From Streptomyces albireticuli (GTDB lineage Bacteria > Actinomycetota > Actinomycetes > Streptomycetales > Streptomycetaceae), in contig NZ_JAJQQS010000003.1 of assembly GCF_021228125.1 (NCBI RefSeq), positions 833,969 to 897,968 of the forward strand: a DNA stretch of 64,000 nt. The letters run 5' to 3'. Below the pieces are notes generated by a model. That model saw only the letters and a program-made list of their open reading frames with translations. It had not been told where the DNA came from and did no database searches. This document shows, one piece after another, positions 45,303 to 53,234 of the stretch (within the stretch, counting starts at the first letter, position 1; every line of letters begins with the position of its first letter). A program made the translations under genes and the position numbers.

Positions 45303-46121
45303 CTACCGCGACAAGGTGACGTCCTCGACAGTCAGGTAGCGACCGGACAGTTCCGCCGCCGGGCCCGTGGCCAGTTCGAGGACGGCGCTGACCGCTCGAG
45401 GGAGGGGAACGGCCCGCCCTGCTTCGATCTGCTCGCGGAGCCAGAGGGCGCGGCGCCGGCGCCAGGGGTCGGTGGAGTCGGTCTCGTCCAGTGCGCTCGT
45501 GGTGAGTCCGGTCGCCACGATCCCGGGATGCAGGCTGAAGGCCAGGACTCCGTAGGGGCGGGCTTCGCTGGCGATGTTCTCGATGAACGTGATGCCGGCG
45601 GCCTTGGCGACGGAGTAGGAGGACAAGGTGGGCCAGCGGTGCCGTCCCGCGGCGCTGCTGATGCTGATGACACGGCCACCGCCATGACGAGCCATCAGCG
45701 GAATCGCGGCATGCACCGTGGCGACGGTGCTCAGTGTGTTGACGCGCACCGCCTCCCACCATTGTTCGACGGGGATCTCCCAGGTGAGGCCGATGGGGCC
45801 TTCCACGCCGGCGTTGTCGATGAGGACATCGATGCGGCCGCAGTCGGCATAGATCTTCTGCATGGCGACGGCAGCGGCCGACATGTCGCTGACATCCGCG
45901 CACACCGTCGTGACCGGACTGCCCGGCTGTGCGGGCAGCGCCGCCGCGAGGCGTTCGAGCGCCGAGCGGGTGCGCGCGACAAGGGCCGGCCGGAATCCCC
46001 GTTCGGCACAGGCGGTCGCGATGGCCGCCCCGAGTCCGCCGGTGGCACCGGTGATCACGGCAACAGGCGGATCACCGGCGGCACACTCGTGGGACGCACG
46101 GGTCCCGTCATGCGACGACAT
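45303..46121 (-). CDS. SDR oxidoreductase of the chorismate-lyase-like operon
   Basis: A 272-residue short-chain dehydrogenase: GATGGLGAAIA, VARTRSALERLA, CADVSDM, DNAGVEGP, SSAAGRHRWPTLSSYSVAK (catalytic S, Y, K) and LHPGIVATGL. I start at ATG 46121 (MSSHDGT), which overlaps the ligase stop by 14 bp; a longer frame to 46172 would run deep into the ligase. Third gene of a tightly overlapped operon. Substrate unknown; a carbonyl or alcohol of a benzoate-derived acyl product is plausible. Confidence 0.88.
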   Translation of the reverse strand: MSSHDGTRASHECAAGDPPVAVITGATGGLGAAIATACAERGFRPALVARTRSALERLAAALPAQPGSPVTTVCADVSDMSAAAVAMQKIYADCGRIDVLIDNAGVEGPIGLTWEIPVEQWWEAVRVNTLSTVATVHAAIPLMARHGGGRVISISSAAGRHRWPTLSSYSVAKAAGITFIENIASEARPYGVLAFSLHPGIVATGLTTSALDETDSTDPWRRRRALWLREQIEAGRAVPLPRAVSAVLELATGPAAELSGRYLTVEDVTLSR

Positions 46122-47649
46122 GGGGCGTGTCCTCCTGCTCGGGTGCGCCGTAGCGGCCGCGCAGCGCGGCACGGTCGAGTTTGCCGGTGGCCGACAGGGG
46201 CAGCCGCTCGGCGAAGTCGATGGAGCGGGGCACCTTGTACCGGGCGAGCAGGCCGCGGCAGTGGCTGAGCAGTTCCTCGGCGTCCGGCCGACGGTCGTGC
46301 CGGGGAACGATCACGGCGTGGGGGACTTCGCCGCGCCGGGGGTCGGTACGGGCGATCACGGCGGCGTCCTCGACCTCGGGATGAGTGCGCAGTACGTCCT
46401 CGATCTCGGCGGGCTGCACACTGTACCCACCGGTCATGATGGTGTCCTTGGACCGCCCGACGACGCGGACGCACTCGTGCGCGTCGCGGACCACCAGATC
46501 GCCGGTGCGCAGCCAGCCGTCGTCGGTGACGGATGCCATCTGTCCGGAGCTCGTCAGGTAGCCGGGGGTGACCTGGGGGCCCCGCACCCACAGTTCGCCG
46601 ACCGTACCGGCCGGCACGGGGTGTCCGGGGGTCTGGGGGTCGACGACGCGGACTTCCAGGCCCGGTACCGGGACGCCGGCGCCGTCCCGACAGGAATCAG
46701 CGGTGGGGCTCAGCCCCGCGCCGGAGAGTTCGGTCATTCCCCAGCTCTGCAGCAACTCCACGCCGGTGTGCCGATGCCAGTCGCGTCGCAGGTCGGCGGG
46801 CGTCTGCTGCCCCGCACTCAGGCAGCGCCGCAAAGCGGCCGGCCGCCACCACGGACCGGCGGCCTCCAGCAGCCCGCGGTAGGCGGTCGGCACCGCCTCG
46901 ATGACGGTGACGTCGCGAGCGACCAGCTGCTCCAGCCACCAGGTCGGCTCGAAGGCGCGGGAGGAGGTCAGCAGCGTCGCCCCGGCCAGCAGAGTGGAGA
47001 TCGCCGCGAGATGGCCGTAGGTGTGCGCGAGGGGGATGGGAACGGCCACCACATCATCGGGACCGCGGTGCCGGCCGCGCCAGAAGCCGACCGCGAGGTG
47101 AAGCGCCTGTTCCGTCTGGACCACGGGACGGCAGAGGCCCGTCGATCCCGATGTGTGCATGATCATGCACGGGGCGTCCGCCACGCGGCCGGTGGCCGCC
47201 CGCGTCTTCGCCCCTGCCGCTTCGTGTGGACCGCGCCGCACGACATGCCTTCCCGGCGTTGCCGCGATCACGTCCACACGCAGCCGTCGCCCGGCGCACA
47301 GCTCCTTGATGTCATCCGACCGGTCCGGGCCGGTCAGCAGCGCCCGGGGGCGGAGATGCTCCAGCACGCGGACGATCTCGTGCTCGGTGAGCACGGCGTT
47401 CATCGGTGCCACCGCCATGCCCGCCTTGTGGGCGGCGAGGTGCGCGGCGAGCCAGGAAGCACCGTTGGGCAGGAGGAGCGCGGCGCAGTCCTCCGGGGTC
47501 CGCGTCAGCGGGCGAAGGGTGTCGGCCAGCGAGGAGGACCAGGCGTCCAACTCGGCGTAGGAACAGGCCGCGGTGTCGTCGAGGACGGCGACGCGGGCGC
47601 CGCCCGCGGCGAGGGCGTCGATCAGGGCGTCACGGAACATCTCAAGCAC
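46108..47649 (-). CDS. AMP-dependent acyl/aryl-CoA synthetase family ligase
   Basis: A 513-residue ANL-superfamily enzyme: A3 loop MIMHTSGSTGLCRP (~162-175; the usual TSGTTGxPK is altered to TSGSTGLCR), A5 WGMTELSG, A7 WLRTGDL, A8 VRVVGRSKDTIMTGGYSVQPAEIE (partly quoted), and A10 LSATGKLDR with the catalytic lysine. It adenylates a carboxylate and transfers it to CoA or another thiol. No carrier protein is nearby. It starts at GTG 47649 (or ATG 47640), overlapping the upstream lyase-like gene. An aryl acid from that gene product is the natural candidate substrate. Confidence 0.9.
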   Translation of the reverse strand: MLEMFRDALIDALAAGGARVAVLDDTAACSYAELDAWSSSLADTLRPLTRTPEDCAALLLPNGASWLAAHLAAHKAGMAVAPMNAVLTEHEIVRVLEHLRPRALLTGPDRSDDIKELCAGRRLRVDVIAATPGRHVVRRGPHEAAGAKTRAATGRVADAPCMIMHTSGSTGLCRPVVQTEQALHLAVGFWRGRHRGPDDVVAVPIPLAHTYGHLAAISTLLAGATLLTSSRAFEPTWWLEQLVARDVTVIEAVPTAYRGLLEAAGPWWRPAALRRCLSAGQQTPADLRRDWHRHTGVELLQSWGMTELSGAGLSPTADSCRDGAGVPVPGLEVRVVDPQTPGHPVPAGTVGELWVRGPQVTPGYLTSSGQMASVTDDGWLRTGDLVVRDAHECVRVVGRSKDTIMTGGYSVQPAEIEDVLRTHPEVEDAAVIARTDPRRGEVPHAVIVPRHDRRPDAEELLSHCRGLLARYKVPRSIDFAERLPLSATGKLDRAALRGRYGAPEQEDTPHVVA

Positions 47650-48241
47650 GCTCCCCGGCTGCCGCCGCCTCGGTCCGCATCCCGGGCTCGGCCCGTGTCG
47701 CGGGTGGAACGATCCGAGGGCTGAACAGCTCGCGGATGTACGCCCACGGCCTGTCGTCGGCGTTCAGGGTGTAGGCCTTGAAAGCGCAGGGCGTGTCCGG
47801 GGCCTGCGGCCAGCTCGTCAGGCCGATGCGGCTGATGCGGCGGTTCATCGGCAAGCCCGCCGCGGCGAACGCGAACCCGATGGGGCGCGTACGATCCCGC
47901 ATCGCCGCGTCGATCCGTGCGTCCTGTCCGGCCCGCGCCGTCACGATGTTCGCCGACACCACCTCACCGGTACGGCTGACCAACCGGGAACGGCGCACCA
48001 GGCACACATCGTCCGTCGCCAGGCGCAGTAGCCCACGCGCCGTCGCCTCCACATGCTGCCCCGGCGTCATCTCGATGCCGTCCACCTGTGGTGTGAGGGC
48101 TGATCGTGTGAGCGCCTGGAGCAGGACGGTGGTCAAACCGTCGCTGGCGAGCAGTATGCGGGTGACAGGCGACCGGAAACCCGGGAGGTCGCCGGCGGGG
48201 AACCCGTCGCGGGTGTCCGCGGGAGCGGTGGGGTGGCGCAT
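47642..48241 (-). CDS. Chorismate pyruvate-lyase-like (UbiC/DUF98-type) protein
   Basis: A 199-residue protein: SPVTRILLASDGLTTVLLQAL, then LRLATDDVCLVRRSRLVSRTGEVVSANIV (partly quoted) and MRDRTRPIGFAFAAAGLPMNRRI. The order DG..T..L / long spacer / RRS.LV...G.VVSAN / I...M.....PIG matches what I know of chorismate lyases such as Rv2949c, which make 4-hydroxybenzoate. ATG 48241 has GGAGAG 6 bases upstream and is chosen over the open frame to 48376, whose first ~21 codons are transposase sequence. It is first in the operon with the ligase and SDR. Confidence 0.7.
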   Translation of the reverse strand: MRHPTAPADTRDGFPAGDLPGFRSPVTRILLASDGLTTVLLQALTRSALTPQVDGIEMTPGQHVEATARGLLRLATDDVCLVRRSRLVSRTGEVVSANIVTARAGQDARIDAAMRDRTRPIGFAFAAAGLPMNRRISRIGLTSWPQAPDTPCAFKAYTLNADDRPWAYIRELFSPRIVPPATRAEPGMRTEAAAAGERA

Positions 48242-48313
48242 CGCGTGCTCTCCGGACAACGCCACTTGCGCGGTGGCGGTTCCCACCGGAGAGTCGATAC
48301 CGGCTCCGTGCGA

Positions 48314-48376
48314 AGCCCGGTCCAGGGACAACGGCTCGATCTGCGCCCACTGCGCATCAGTCAACGGCACAACCAA
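48314..48376 (-). mobile_element. IS5-type (DUF4096) transposase 5' remnant
   Basis: Codons from GTG 48376 read VVPLTDAQWAQIEPLSLDR, nearly identical to the start of many Streptomyces IS5-family transposases (VVPLTDAQWARIEPLLPDR), and then depart from it. Only ~21 codons survive, fused in frame upstream of the chorismate-lyase-like gene. DNA just before it (GGATCAGTAAGTCG on the minus strand) may be the insertion-sequence end. This marks an insertion/deletion boundary. Confidence 0.75.
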
Positions 48377-48699
48377 CCCAACGACTTACTGATCCAAACG
48401 AAACTGCCGGGTCCGTACGAAGCCGTTCCCCGACACCGAACTGCACCGCCCTGGCAGTGCACTTCGCACCTGACCGCACACGCCGACTGAAGCACCCCTG
48501 TCCGGGTTCCGGAGGGAAGGGCAAGGGTGGCGTTGCAGTGACGTGTCCGCCGTGCCCGTCGAATGTGCCCGCCGCGTCACTGTCGCCCGCCGCCCGCTCG
48601 CGGCACTCGAGGAACGCCCGCGGCGTTCGAGGAATGGTATTTCGATAACTCCTATATCCTGGAAAAATACCTTGAACTGCGGGAATGGAGTGCTTCACC
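48377..48699. other. Intergenic region before the glycosyltransferase
   Basis: No gene is seen in these 323 bp. The left part may include the outer end of the transposase remnant. From about 48630 the DNA becomes distinctly AT-rich (ATGGTATTTCGATAACTCC, then TATATCCTGGAAAAATACC), the best promoter candidate region for the glycosyltransferase gene. Confidence 0.4.
48636..48671 (+). promoter_or_regulatory. AT-rich inverted repeat ahead of the glycosyltransferase
   Basis: GGTATTT (48636-48642) and AAATACC (48665-48671) are exact complements 22 bp apart, flanking CGATAACTCCTATATCC, ending 28 bp before ATG 48700. It could be an operator or an upstream leader hairpin. Confidence 0.4.
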
Positions 48700-50703
48700 A
48701 TGCCTGGGCCTGATGTCACGGTCATCATCGCGGCGTACAACGCCATGCCGTACGTGACCGGCAGCGTCGCCTCCGTTCTCGATCAGTCCCTGGGGGCGGA
48801 CCGGATCGAGCTGATCGTGGTCGACGACGGATCCACGGACGGTACGGCGGAGGAGCTCGACCGGCTGGCGGAGCGGGCGCCGCTGATGAGTGTGATCCAC
48901 CAGCCGAACTCCGGCGGTCCGGCGGGTCCGCGCAACCTCGGGCTCGACCGCGCCACCGGACGCTATGTCTATTTCCTCGACGCCGACGACCGCATCGGCC
49001 CCGAAGCCCTTGAGCGCATGATCGCGGCGGCGGACGAGAACGGCTCCGACGTCGCCCTCGGGCGGATCGTGGGGGAGGGCGGGCGCCGCGCACCCCAGTC
49101 GATGTTCAAGCGGAACCAGCCCAAGACCGATGTCTTCTCCTCCAGGGTCTACTGGACCCTCAACCCCATGAAGCTGTTCCGTCGCGAGCTGATCGACCGG
49201 CTTCGGCTCCGCTTCGACACGGGCCTGTCGATCGGTGAGGACCAGCCGTTCGTCGCCACCGCCTACCTCGAGGCCGCCGCGATATCCGTCGTCGCCGACT
49301 ACGACTGCCTTTACTGGGTCGCGCGCGAGGACGGCAACAACATCACCGCGCAGGAGCACGGCACACGGATGCGGGTGGACCTCTTCCGCACCATGGTCGA
49401 GCTCGTCGCCGACCGTGTGCCGGCCGGCCCCGATCGCGACGCGCTGATGCACCGGCACTTCGCGGTCGAGCTGCGGGACGCCGTGCTGCAGCTGAGCCGT
49501 GAACCCCGCCGTGACGTCCAGGAGAAGTCGCTGCACGAGCTGGCCGATCTGGTGACGCTGTACTGGACCGACGGCCTGGCCGCCCGCCTGCCCGCCGCGG
49601 TCCGCCTGCGTTGCCACCTCGTCGGCCGCGACCTCCTCGACGAGCTCCTCACCCTCGTCCGCTGGGAGCTCGACCGAGGCGCGGCCAGCTACGGCATCAC
49701 CACCCTCGCCGCCACGGCCACGGCCCTCCCGGAAATCCAGGTCGAAGACGGTCGCGCCTACGCCCACTACCCCTACTTCCGCGACACCACGCTGAACGTC
49801 CCCGACGACTGCTACGACCTCACGGCCGAGCTGCGCACCCTCCACCGCGTCGACTCCGCGGAGCTCGACACCACCCGGCTGCGCCTCACCGGGCACGCCC
49901 GCATCGACCGAATATCCACGCGTGACGTCACCGGTCAGCTCGTCCTGCGCAAGCGCGGCACGGACACGGAGCACCGCCTCGCGGTCGATCACACCCCTGC
50001 CCCGGGTGCCGGCAAGGGCGGCGACCTCCACGACCGCGACACGGCGGAGTACGACGCGACGATCGACCTCGCCCCGCTGACGGCCGGCCTCTGGGACATC
50101 TCGCTCGCCGTGACCGCCCAGGGCATCGTGAAGGAGGTGCGCCTCGGCAGCAGCCGTGCGGAGTCCGTGACCACGGCGACCACCATGGTCGTCACGGACG
50201 GCGGGACCGCGGCCGCCCTCTACACCACCAAGCCTTACGGCAACCTCACACTGGACGTGGGCGAGACCCGTCACCGTGTACGGCCGAGCCTGCGGGTCAC
50301 CGGCGCGCAGTGGTCGTCCGAGTCCTCCGCCACGCTCGTCGTGAACGGCCGCTGCGGGCTGAGCGATTGGCCCCAGGGCGCACTCACCGTGCGCGCCGAG
50401 GGAGCGAACGGCGCCGAACAGGTGGTGCTCGCCGAGCCCTCGTCCTCGGCCTCCGAAGGCGCGTTCACGGCACGGGTGCCCTGCGTCACCGCCGGCGAGT
50501 GGAAGCTGACCCTCCGCCTTACGGTGGACGGCAAGGAGTGGTCCGTCCCCGTACCCGCGCAGCCCTCGCCGAAGCCCGCCCGCTGGCGGCGGTTCGGTAT
50601 GCCCTGGTACGCCAAGCCGCTGGCGGGGCATGACGCGCTGACGTTGCGGGTGGGGCGGGTGGAGCTGCTGAAGGCGGTGAGAAAGCGGTTGAAGCGGCGC
50701 TAG
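48700..50703 (+). CDS. GT2-type glycosyltransferase with C-terminal beta-sandwich region
   Basis: A 667-residue enzyme. The N-terminal GT-A domain has TVIIAAYNAMPYV, VVDDGSTDGTAEEL (42-44), YFLDADDRIG (DXD region 94-97) and GEDQPF, the catalytic-base acidic pair, as in family 2 transferases of the TagF/TarS-related kind. Residues ~340-620 are strand-rich (LRLTGHARIDRIST, WDISLAVTAQG) without a known domain, ending in a basic tail RKRLKRR. It may glycosylate or build a cell-wall polyol or teichoic-like polymer; substrate not readable. ATG 48700 has GGAG 9 bases upstream. Confidence 0.85.
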   Translation: MPGPDVTVIIAAYNAMPYVTGSVASVLDQSLGADRIELIVVDDGSTDGTAEELDRLAERAPLMSVIHQPNSGGPAGPRNLGLDRATGRYVYFLDADDRIGPEALERMIAAADENGSDVALGRIVGEGGRRAPQSMFKRNQPKTDVFSSRVYWTLNPMKLFRRELIDRLRLRFDTGLSIGEDQPFVATAYLEAAAISVVADYDCLYWVAREDGNNITAQEHGTRMRVDLFRTMVELVADRVPAGPDRDALMHRHFAVELRDAVLQLSREPRRDVQEKSLHELADLVTLYWTDGLAARLPAAVRLRCHLVGRDLLDELLTLVRWELDRGAASYGITTLAATATALPEIQVEDGRAYAHYPYFRDTTLNVPDDCYDLTAELRTLHRVDSAELDTTRLRLTGHARIDRISTRDVTGQLVLRKRGTDTEHRLAVDHTPAPGAGKGGDLHDRDTAEYDATIDLAPLTAGLWDISLAVTAQGIVKEVRLGSSRAESVTTATTMVVTDGGTAAALYTTKPYGNLTLDVGETRHRVRPSLRVTGAQWSSESSATLVVNGRCGLSDWPQGALTVRAEGANGAEQVVLAEPSSSASEGAFTARVPCVTAGEWKLTLRLTVDGKEWSVPVPAQPSPKPARWRRFGMPWYAKPLAGHDALTLRVGRVELLKAVRKRLKRR

Positions 50704-50839
50704 CCGTCGGGCTCGGTGACACGGGGCATCGACTCCGGAGCCGCCGCCGGGCGGCCGGTCCGCGGGGCGGGCGAGCCCGGGGACACGCTGCGCCGCCCCC
50801 GCCGCCTCACCCGTCACCCGCGTCCGGCACCATGGGGGC

Positions 50840-51163
50840 ATGAGCGTAGTGAAGATCAACGTCCTGACGGTCCCCGCCGAACAGCGCGAGCTTCTGGAGA
50901 AGCGGTTCGCGGCACGGGCGGGCCTGGTGGAGGGCGCGGACGGGTTCGAGTGGTTCGAGCTGCTGCGGCCCGTGGAGGGGACGGACGAGTACTTCGTCTA
51001 CACCCGCTGGCGCAGTGAGGAGGACTACCAGAACTGGTTCAACGGCGCGATGCGGCAGGGGCACCAGGGCGGCGGCGACGGAGAGCGGCCGAAGCCGGCG
51101 GCCACGGGGTCGAAGCTGATGGCCTTCGAGGTCGTCCAGCACGCGACGCCCGGGAACGACTGA
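50840..51163 (+). CDS. Antibiotic biosynthesis monooxygenase (ABM/HmoB-like) domain protein
   Basis: A 107-residue ferredoxin-like ABM protein: VVKINVLTVPAEQRELLEKRF, VEGADGFEWFELLRPV, EYFVYTRWRSEEDYQNWF. The family includes quinone-forming monooxygenases and haem-degrading IsdG-type enzymes; the W/N/H residues needed for haem degradation are not obvious. ATG 50840 has no strong ribosome site (CATGGGGGC). It stands alone between the glycosyltransferase and a convergent regulator. Confidence 0.88.
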   Translation: MSVVKINVLTVPAEQRELLEKRFAARAGLVEGADGFEWFELLRPVEGTDEYFVYTRWRSEEDYQNWFNGAMRQGHQGGGDGERPKPAATGSKLMAFEVVQHATPGND

Positions 51164-51286
51164 CGCCACGGAGCCGGCGGGGTCACGGGGCTGTCGCGCC
51201 GTGGCCCCGCCGTCCTTCGCCGTGGCCGGGCCGCACCCGCGATCGTTGCGCCCGCCGGGTCGCCGGGGCACGACAGTCGGCGGCCG

Positions 51287-51395
51287 GCTCGCTGTTCACC
51301 CCGACCCCGCTTGTTCACAGCCGGCCTCCTCCGCTTGTTCACGGTCGGCCCCGCCCCGCCCGCTCACAGTCGCCCCGCCGCGCTCACAGCCAGCC
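51287..51395. repeat. Degenerate tandem repeats over the LuxR gene stop
   Basis: On the minus strand, GGCTGTGAGCG (the end of the coding sequence and its stop), GACTGTGAGCG, GACCGTGAACAAGCG and GGCTGTGAACAAGCG recur every ~19-29 bp, ending in a partial GTGAACAGCG. The last coding codons and stop have thus been copied several times downstream. No function is evident. Confidence 0.6.
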
Positions 51396-52361
51396 CAGCC
51401 GCGCCGCCTTCAAGCCCGCCTCGAAGCGGCTACGGGCGCCGAGGCGGTCCATGAGGGAGGCCATCGTGCGGCGGGCGGTGCGTGGCGAGACGTGCAGCTG
51501 CCGGGCGGCCGACTCGTCCGTGTGCCCCTGGGCGATGTAGGTGAGCAGGGCGCGTTCGTGGTCGGACAGCGGATGGGCGGGCCCGGCGCCGGGAGGACCC
51601 AGCGGAGCGGCCCGTTCCCAGGTCTGCTCGAAGAGGGCGAGGAGCGGGGCCAGCAGCGCCGGGCCGGACAGGCACAGGGCGCCCCGGCGGGTGTCGTCCG
51701 GATCGAGCGGGATCAGTGCCGTCACCCCGTCGACCAGGACCATCCGCGGTGGCAGGCTCGCCGTGGTGCGGAACTCACCGCGCTGTCGCGTCAGCCACCG
51801 CGCGTAGCCCAGGGTCGCGGCGTCCTCGCGGACCCCCTCCGGGCCGATCACCCGGATCGCCACCCCCCGCCCCAGGGCGTGCCCGTCGTCGTGCCGCGCC
51901 GCCCGCAGGTCCGCCGCCGACCGAGGGCCGCCGGGCAGGAACGTCAGCACCTCGCGGACCGCGTCGCGGGCCAGCTCCTGGAGCCGCCGCCGCACCGCGT
52001 CCTCGCCCACCAGCCGCTCGACGCCGCCACCGGAGGAGGAGCGGGCGCCCGTACCGGCGAACAGGCGGAGGAACGAGGCCTGGCTGTCCGCCATCTGCCG
52101 CTGCCGCTCCATCAGTTCGGCGTGCTGCCGGGCCAGCAGCCGCTGGAGCCCCATGGCCGGCTCCACCGCCAGGAAGCGGCCGGGCGTCTCGAAGGACTCC
52201 TGCACGAGCCGCAGCTCGAACAGCTTGTCCAGACAGGCGCGGACGCGGTCGGAAGTGGTCGCCAAGCGGGCCGCGATCTCCTCGACCCCCAGGGCGGGGG
52301 ACTCCAGCATCTCGCGGTAGACCGCCTCGTCCGTCGTCTCCAGACCGAGTGCCACCAACAT
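51384..52361 (-). CDS. LuxR-type regulator with N-terminal TrmB-like winged helix
   Basis: A 325-residue regulator. The N-terminal VALGLETTDEAVYREMLESPALGVEEIAARL (here in part) is a TrmB/MarR-like helix-turn-helix, followed by an unassigned sensor region (LTFLPGGPRSA, GVAIRVIGPEG) and a C-terminal LuxR HTH: LSDHERALLTYIAQGHTDESAARQLHVSPRT (split). Such two-HTH regulators often sit beside biosynthetic or peptide genes in Streptomyces. ATG 52361 follows GAGGAAGGG. It diverges from the small-ORF/hydroxylase operon. Confidence 0.88.
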   Translation of the reverse strand: MLVALGLETTDEAVYREMLESPALGVEEIAARLATTSDRVRACLDKLFELRLVQESFETPGRFLAVEPAMGLQRLLARQHAELMERQRQMADSQASFLRLFAGTGARSSSGGGVERLVGEDAVRRRLQELARDAVREVLTFLPGGPRSAADLRAARHDDGHALGRGVAIRVIGPEGVREDAATLGYARWLTRQRGEFRTTASLPPRMVLVDGVTALIPLDPDDTRRGALCLSGPALLAPLLALFEQTWERAAPLGPPGAGPAHPLSDHERALLTYIAQGHTDESAARQLHVSPRTARRTMASLMDRLGARSRFEAGLKAARLGWL

Positions 52362-52678
52362 GCGTAACCCTTCCTCGTGCGACAAGCACCCCCGTGCCGG
52401 TCAGTCTGCGCGGGCACGGTCAACAGCGGATCAACACGCCGGGACGCCGCTTCCGGCCCCCCGGTGCCGCGGGCCGGCGCCCGTGGCACAAACCGGCCAG
52501 GACGGTTTGGACCGGCCCGAACCCCTTCCCCCGCGCGGGGCGGCCGACCAGGATGGTGACCACCGGGACGGCGCGGAAGCGCCGGCGACCCGAACGGTCC
52601 CGGCAGTTCCGTGAACCGGCTCCAGCGGCTCCGTCAGCACCGGAAGCCCGGCCGGCCCGACCAGACAAGGCGTCTCCC
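52362..52678. other. Divergent control region of the small-ORF/hydroxylase module
   Basis: A 317-bp region between the LuxR-type gene and the first small ORF. No recognisable gene. It contains the inverted repeat at 52489-52509 and GC-rich DNA (CGCGGGCCGGCGCCCG). No -10/-35 pair is clear. Confidence 0.4.
52489..52509. promoter_or_regulatory. Inverted repeat, candidate LuxR-regulator operator
   Basis: CAAACCG (52489-52495) and CGGTTTG (52503-52509) are exact complements with a 7-bp spacer. AAACC/GGTTT are rare in this GC-rich gap. The site lies about mid-way between the regulator gene and the operon it faces. Confidence 0.55.
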
Positions 52679-52765
52679 ATGGCAGTCCGCACCCGCGTCC
52701 CCGGCAGACCCGCCGCCACCGCCGACCGGTGGACCCCGGCCCTCCCGTCGGTGCGAGCGCTGTGA
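52679..52765 (+). CDS. Candidate 28-residue ORF at head of the hydroxylase module
   Basis: ATG 52679 opens 28 codons (MAVRTRVPGRPAATADRWTP, then ALPSVRAL) ending 24 bp before the 93-aa gene. CAAGG lies ~8-9 bases upstream. The sequence is basic and Pro/Thr/Arg-rich with no cysteine. It may be a leader or peptide gene; in such GC-rich DNA a short open frame can also be chance. Confidence 0.3.
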   Translation: MAVRTRVPGRPAATADRWTPALPSVRAL

Positions 52766-52789
52766 TCCGGGACTGACGCACCTCCCACC

Positions 52790-53071
52790 ATGCGACTGAC
52801 CGTCATCACCCTGGCCGCCACCGGCACCGGGGCCCCTCAGGTGCTCGACGGGGCACAGGTGAGCGACCTGCTGTGGGTCGCGGCCACCGCCGAGGACCGC
52901 CTGGAACACATCAGCGTCCGCTGCGCTCCCGGCCGCCTCCACCTGGGGATCTTCACCCTGGAGCCCCCCGGGGCGGCCGCCGGGGCCGCCGCCCTGGACA
53001 TCTGCCGGCGCGCGCTGGCCATGTCCCCGCTCCTGCGCGACTGGAGCGTCCACGCCGTCCGCCCCGCCTAG
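52790..53071 (+). CDS. Small 93-residue protein of unknown family
   Basis: Predicted alternating strands and helices (MRLTVITLAATGTGAPQVLD, VSDLLWVAATAEDRLEHISV, LHLGIFTLEPPGAAAGAAAL, DICRRALAMSPLLRDWSVHA) suggest a small ferredoxin-like fold. No signal peptide or cysteine-rich region. It follows the 28-codon ORF by 24 bp and precedes the 37-codon ORF by 49 bp on the + strand. ATG 52790 lacks a strong ribosome site (CACCTCCCACC). I do not recognise the family. Confidence 0.6.
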   Translation: MRLTVITLAATGTGAPQVLDGAQVSDLLWVAATAEDRLEHISVRCAPGRLHLGIFTLEPPGAAAGAAALDICRRALAMSPLLRDWSVHAVRPA

Positions 53072-53120
53072 GACCGGCGCCCCCCCAACCGTTCCCCGCC
53101 GATCGACCCGGAGACCCTCC

Positions 53121-53234
53121 ATGTCCGAACAGCGGCAGCCGGCCCGTACGGCCCGGCCCCGGTACCGTCCGACACCCCGCCCGGCCTCCCCCGCCGCCGG
53201 CCTCCGCCACCGTGCCCCGGGCGGGCACCGGTGA
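53121..53234 (+). CDS. 37-residue Pro/Arg-rich peptide ORF coupled to the hydroxylase
   Basis: ATG 53121 has GGAG 7 bases upstream and encodes MSEQRQPARTARPRYRPTPR followed by PASPAAGLRHRAPGGHR. Its TGA stop overlaps the GTG of the hydroxylase gene (GTGA), which itself lacks a good ribosome site, so translation of this ORF probably drives the hydroxylase. The peptide is strongly basic and proline-rich. Whether it is a real product (for example a peptide substrate) or only a coupling leader is open. Confidence 0.45.
   Translation: MSEQRQPARTARPRYRPTPRPASPAAGLRHRAPGGHR

Noticed and set aside
48242..48376. A longer N-terminus for the chorismate-lyase-like protein
   Set aside because: Its first codons are transposase sequence, and GGAGAG is ideally placed before ATG 48241.
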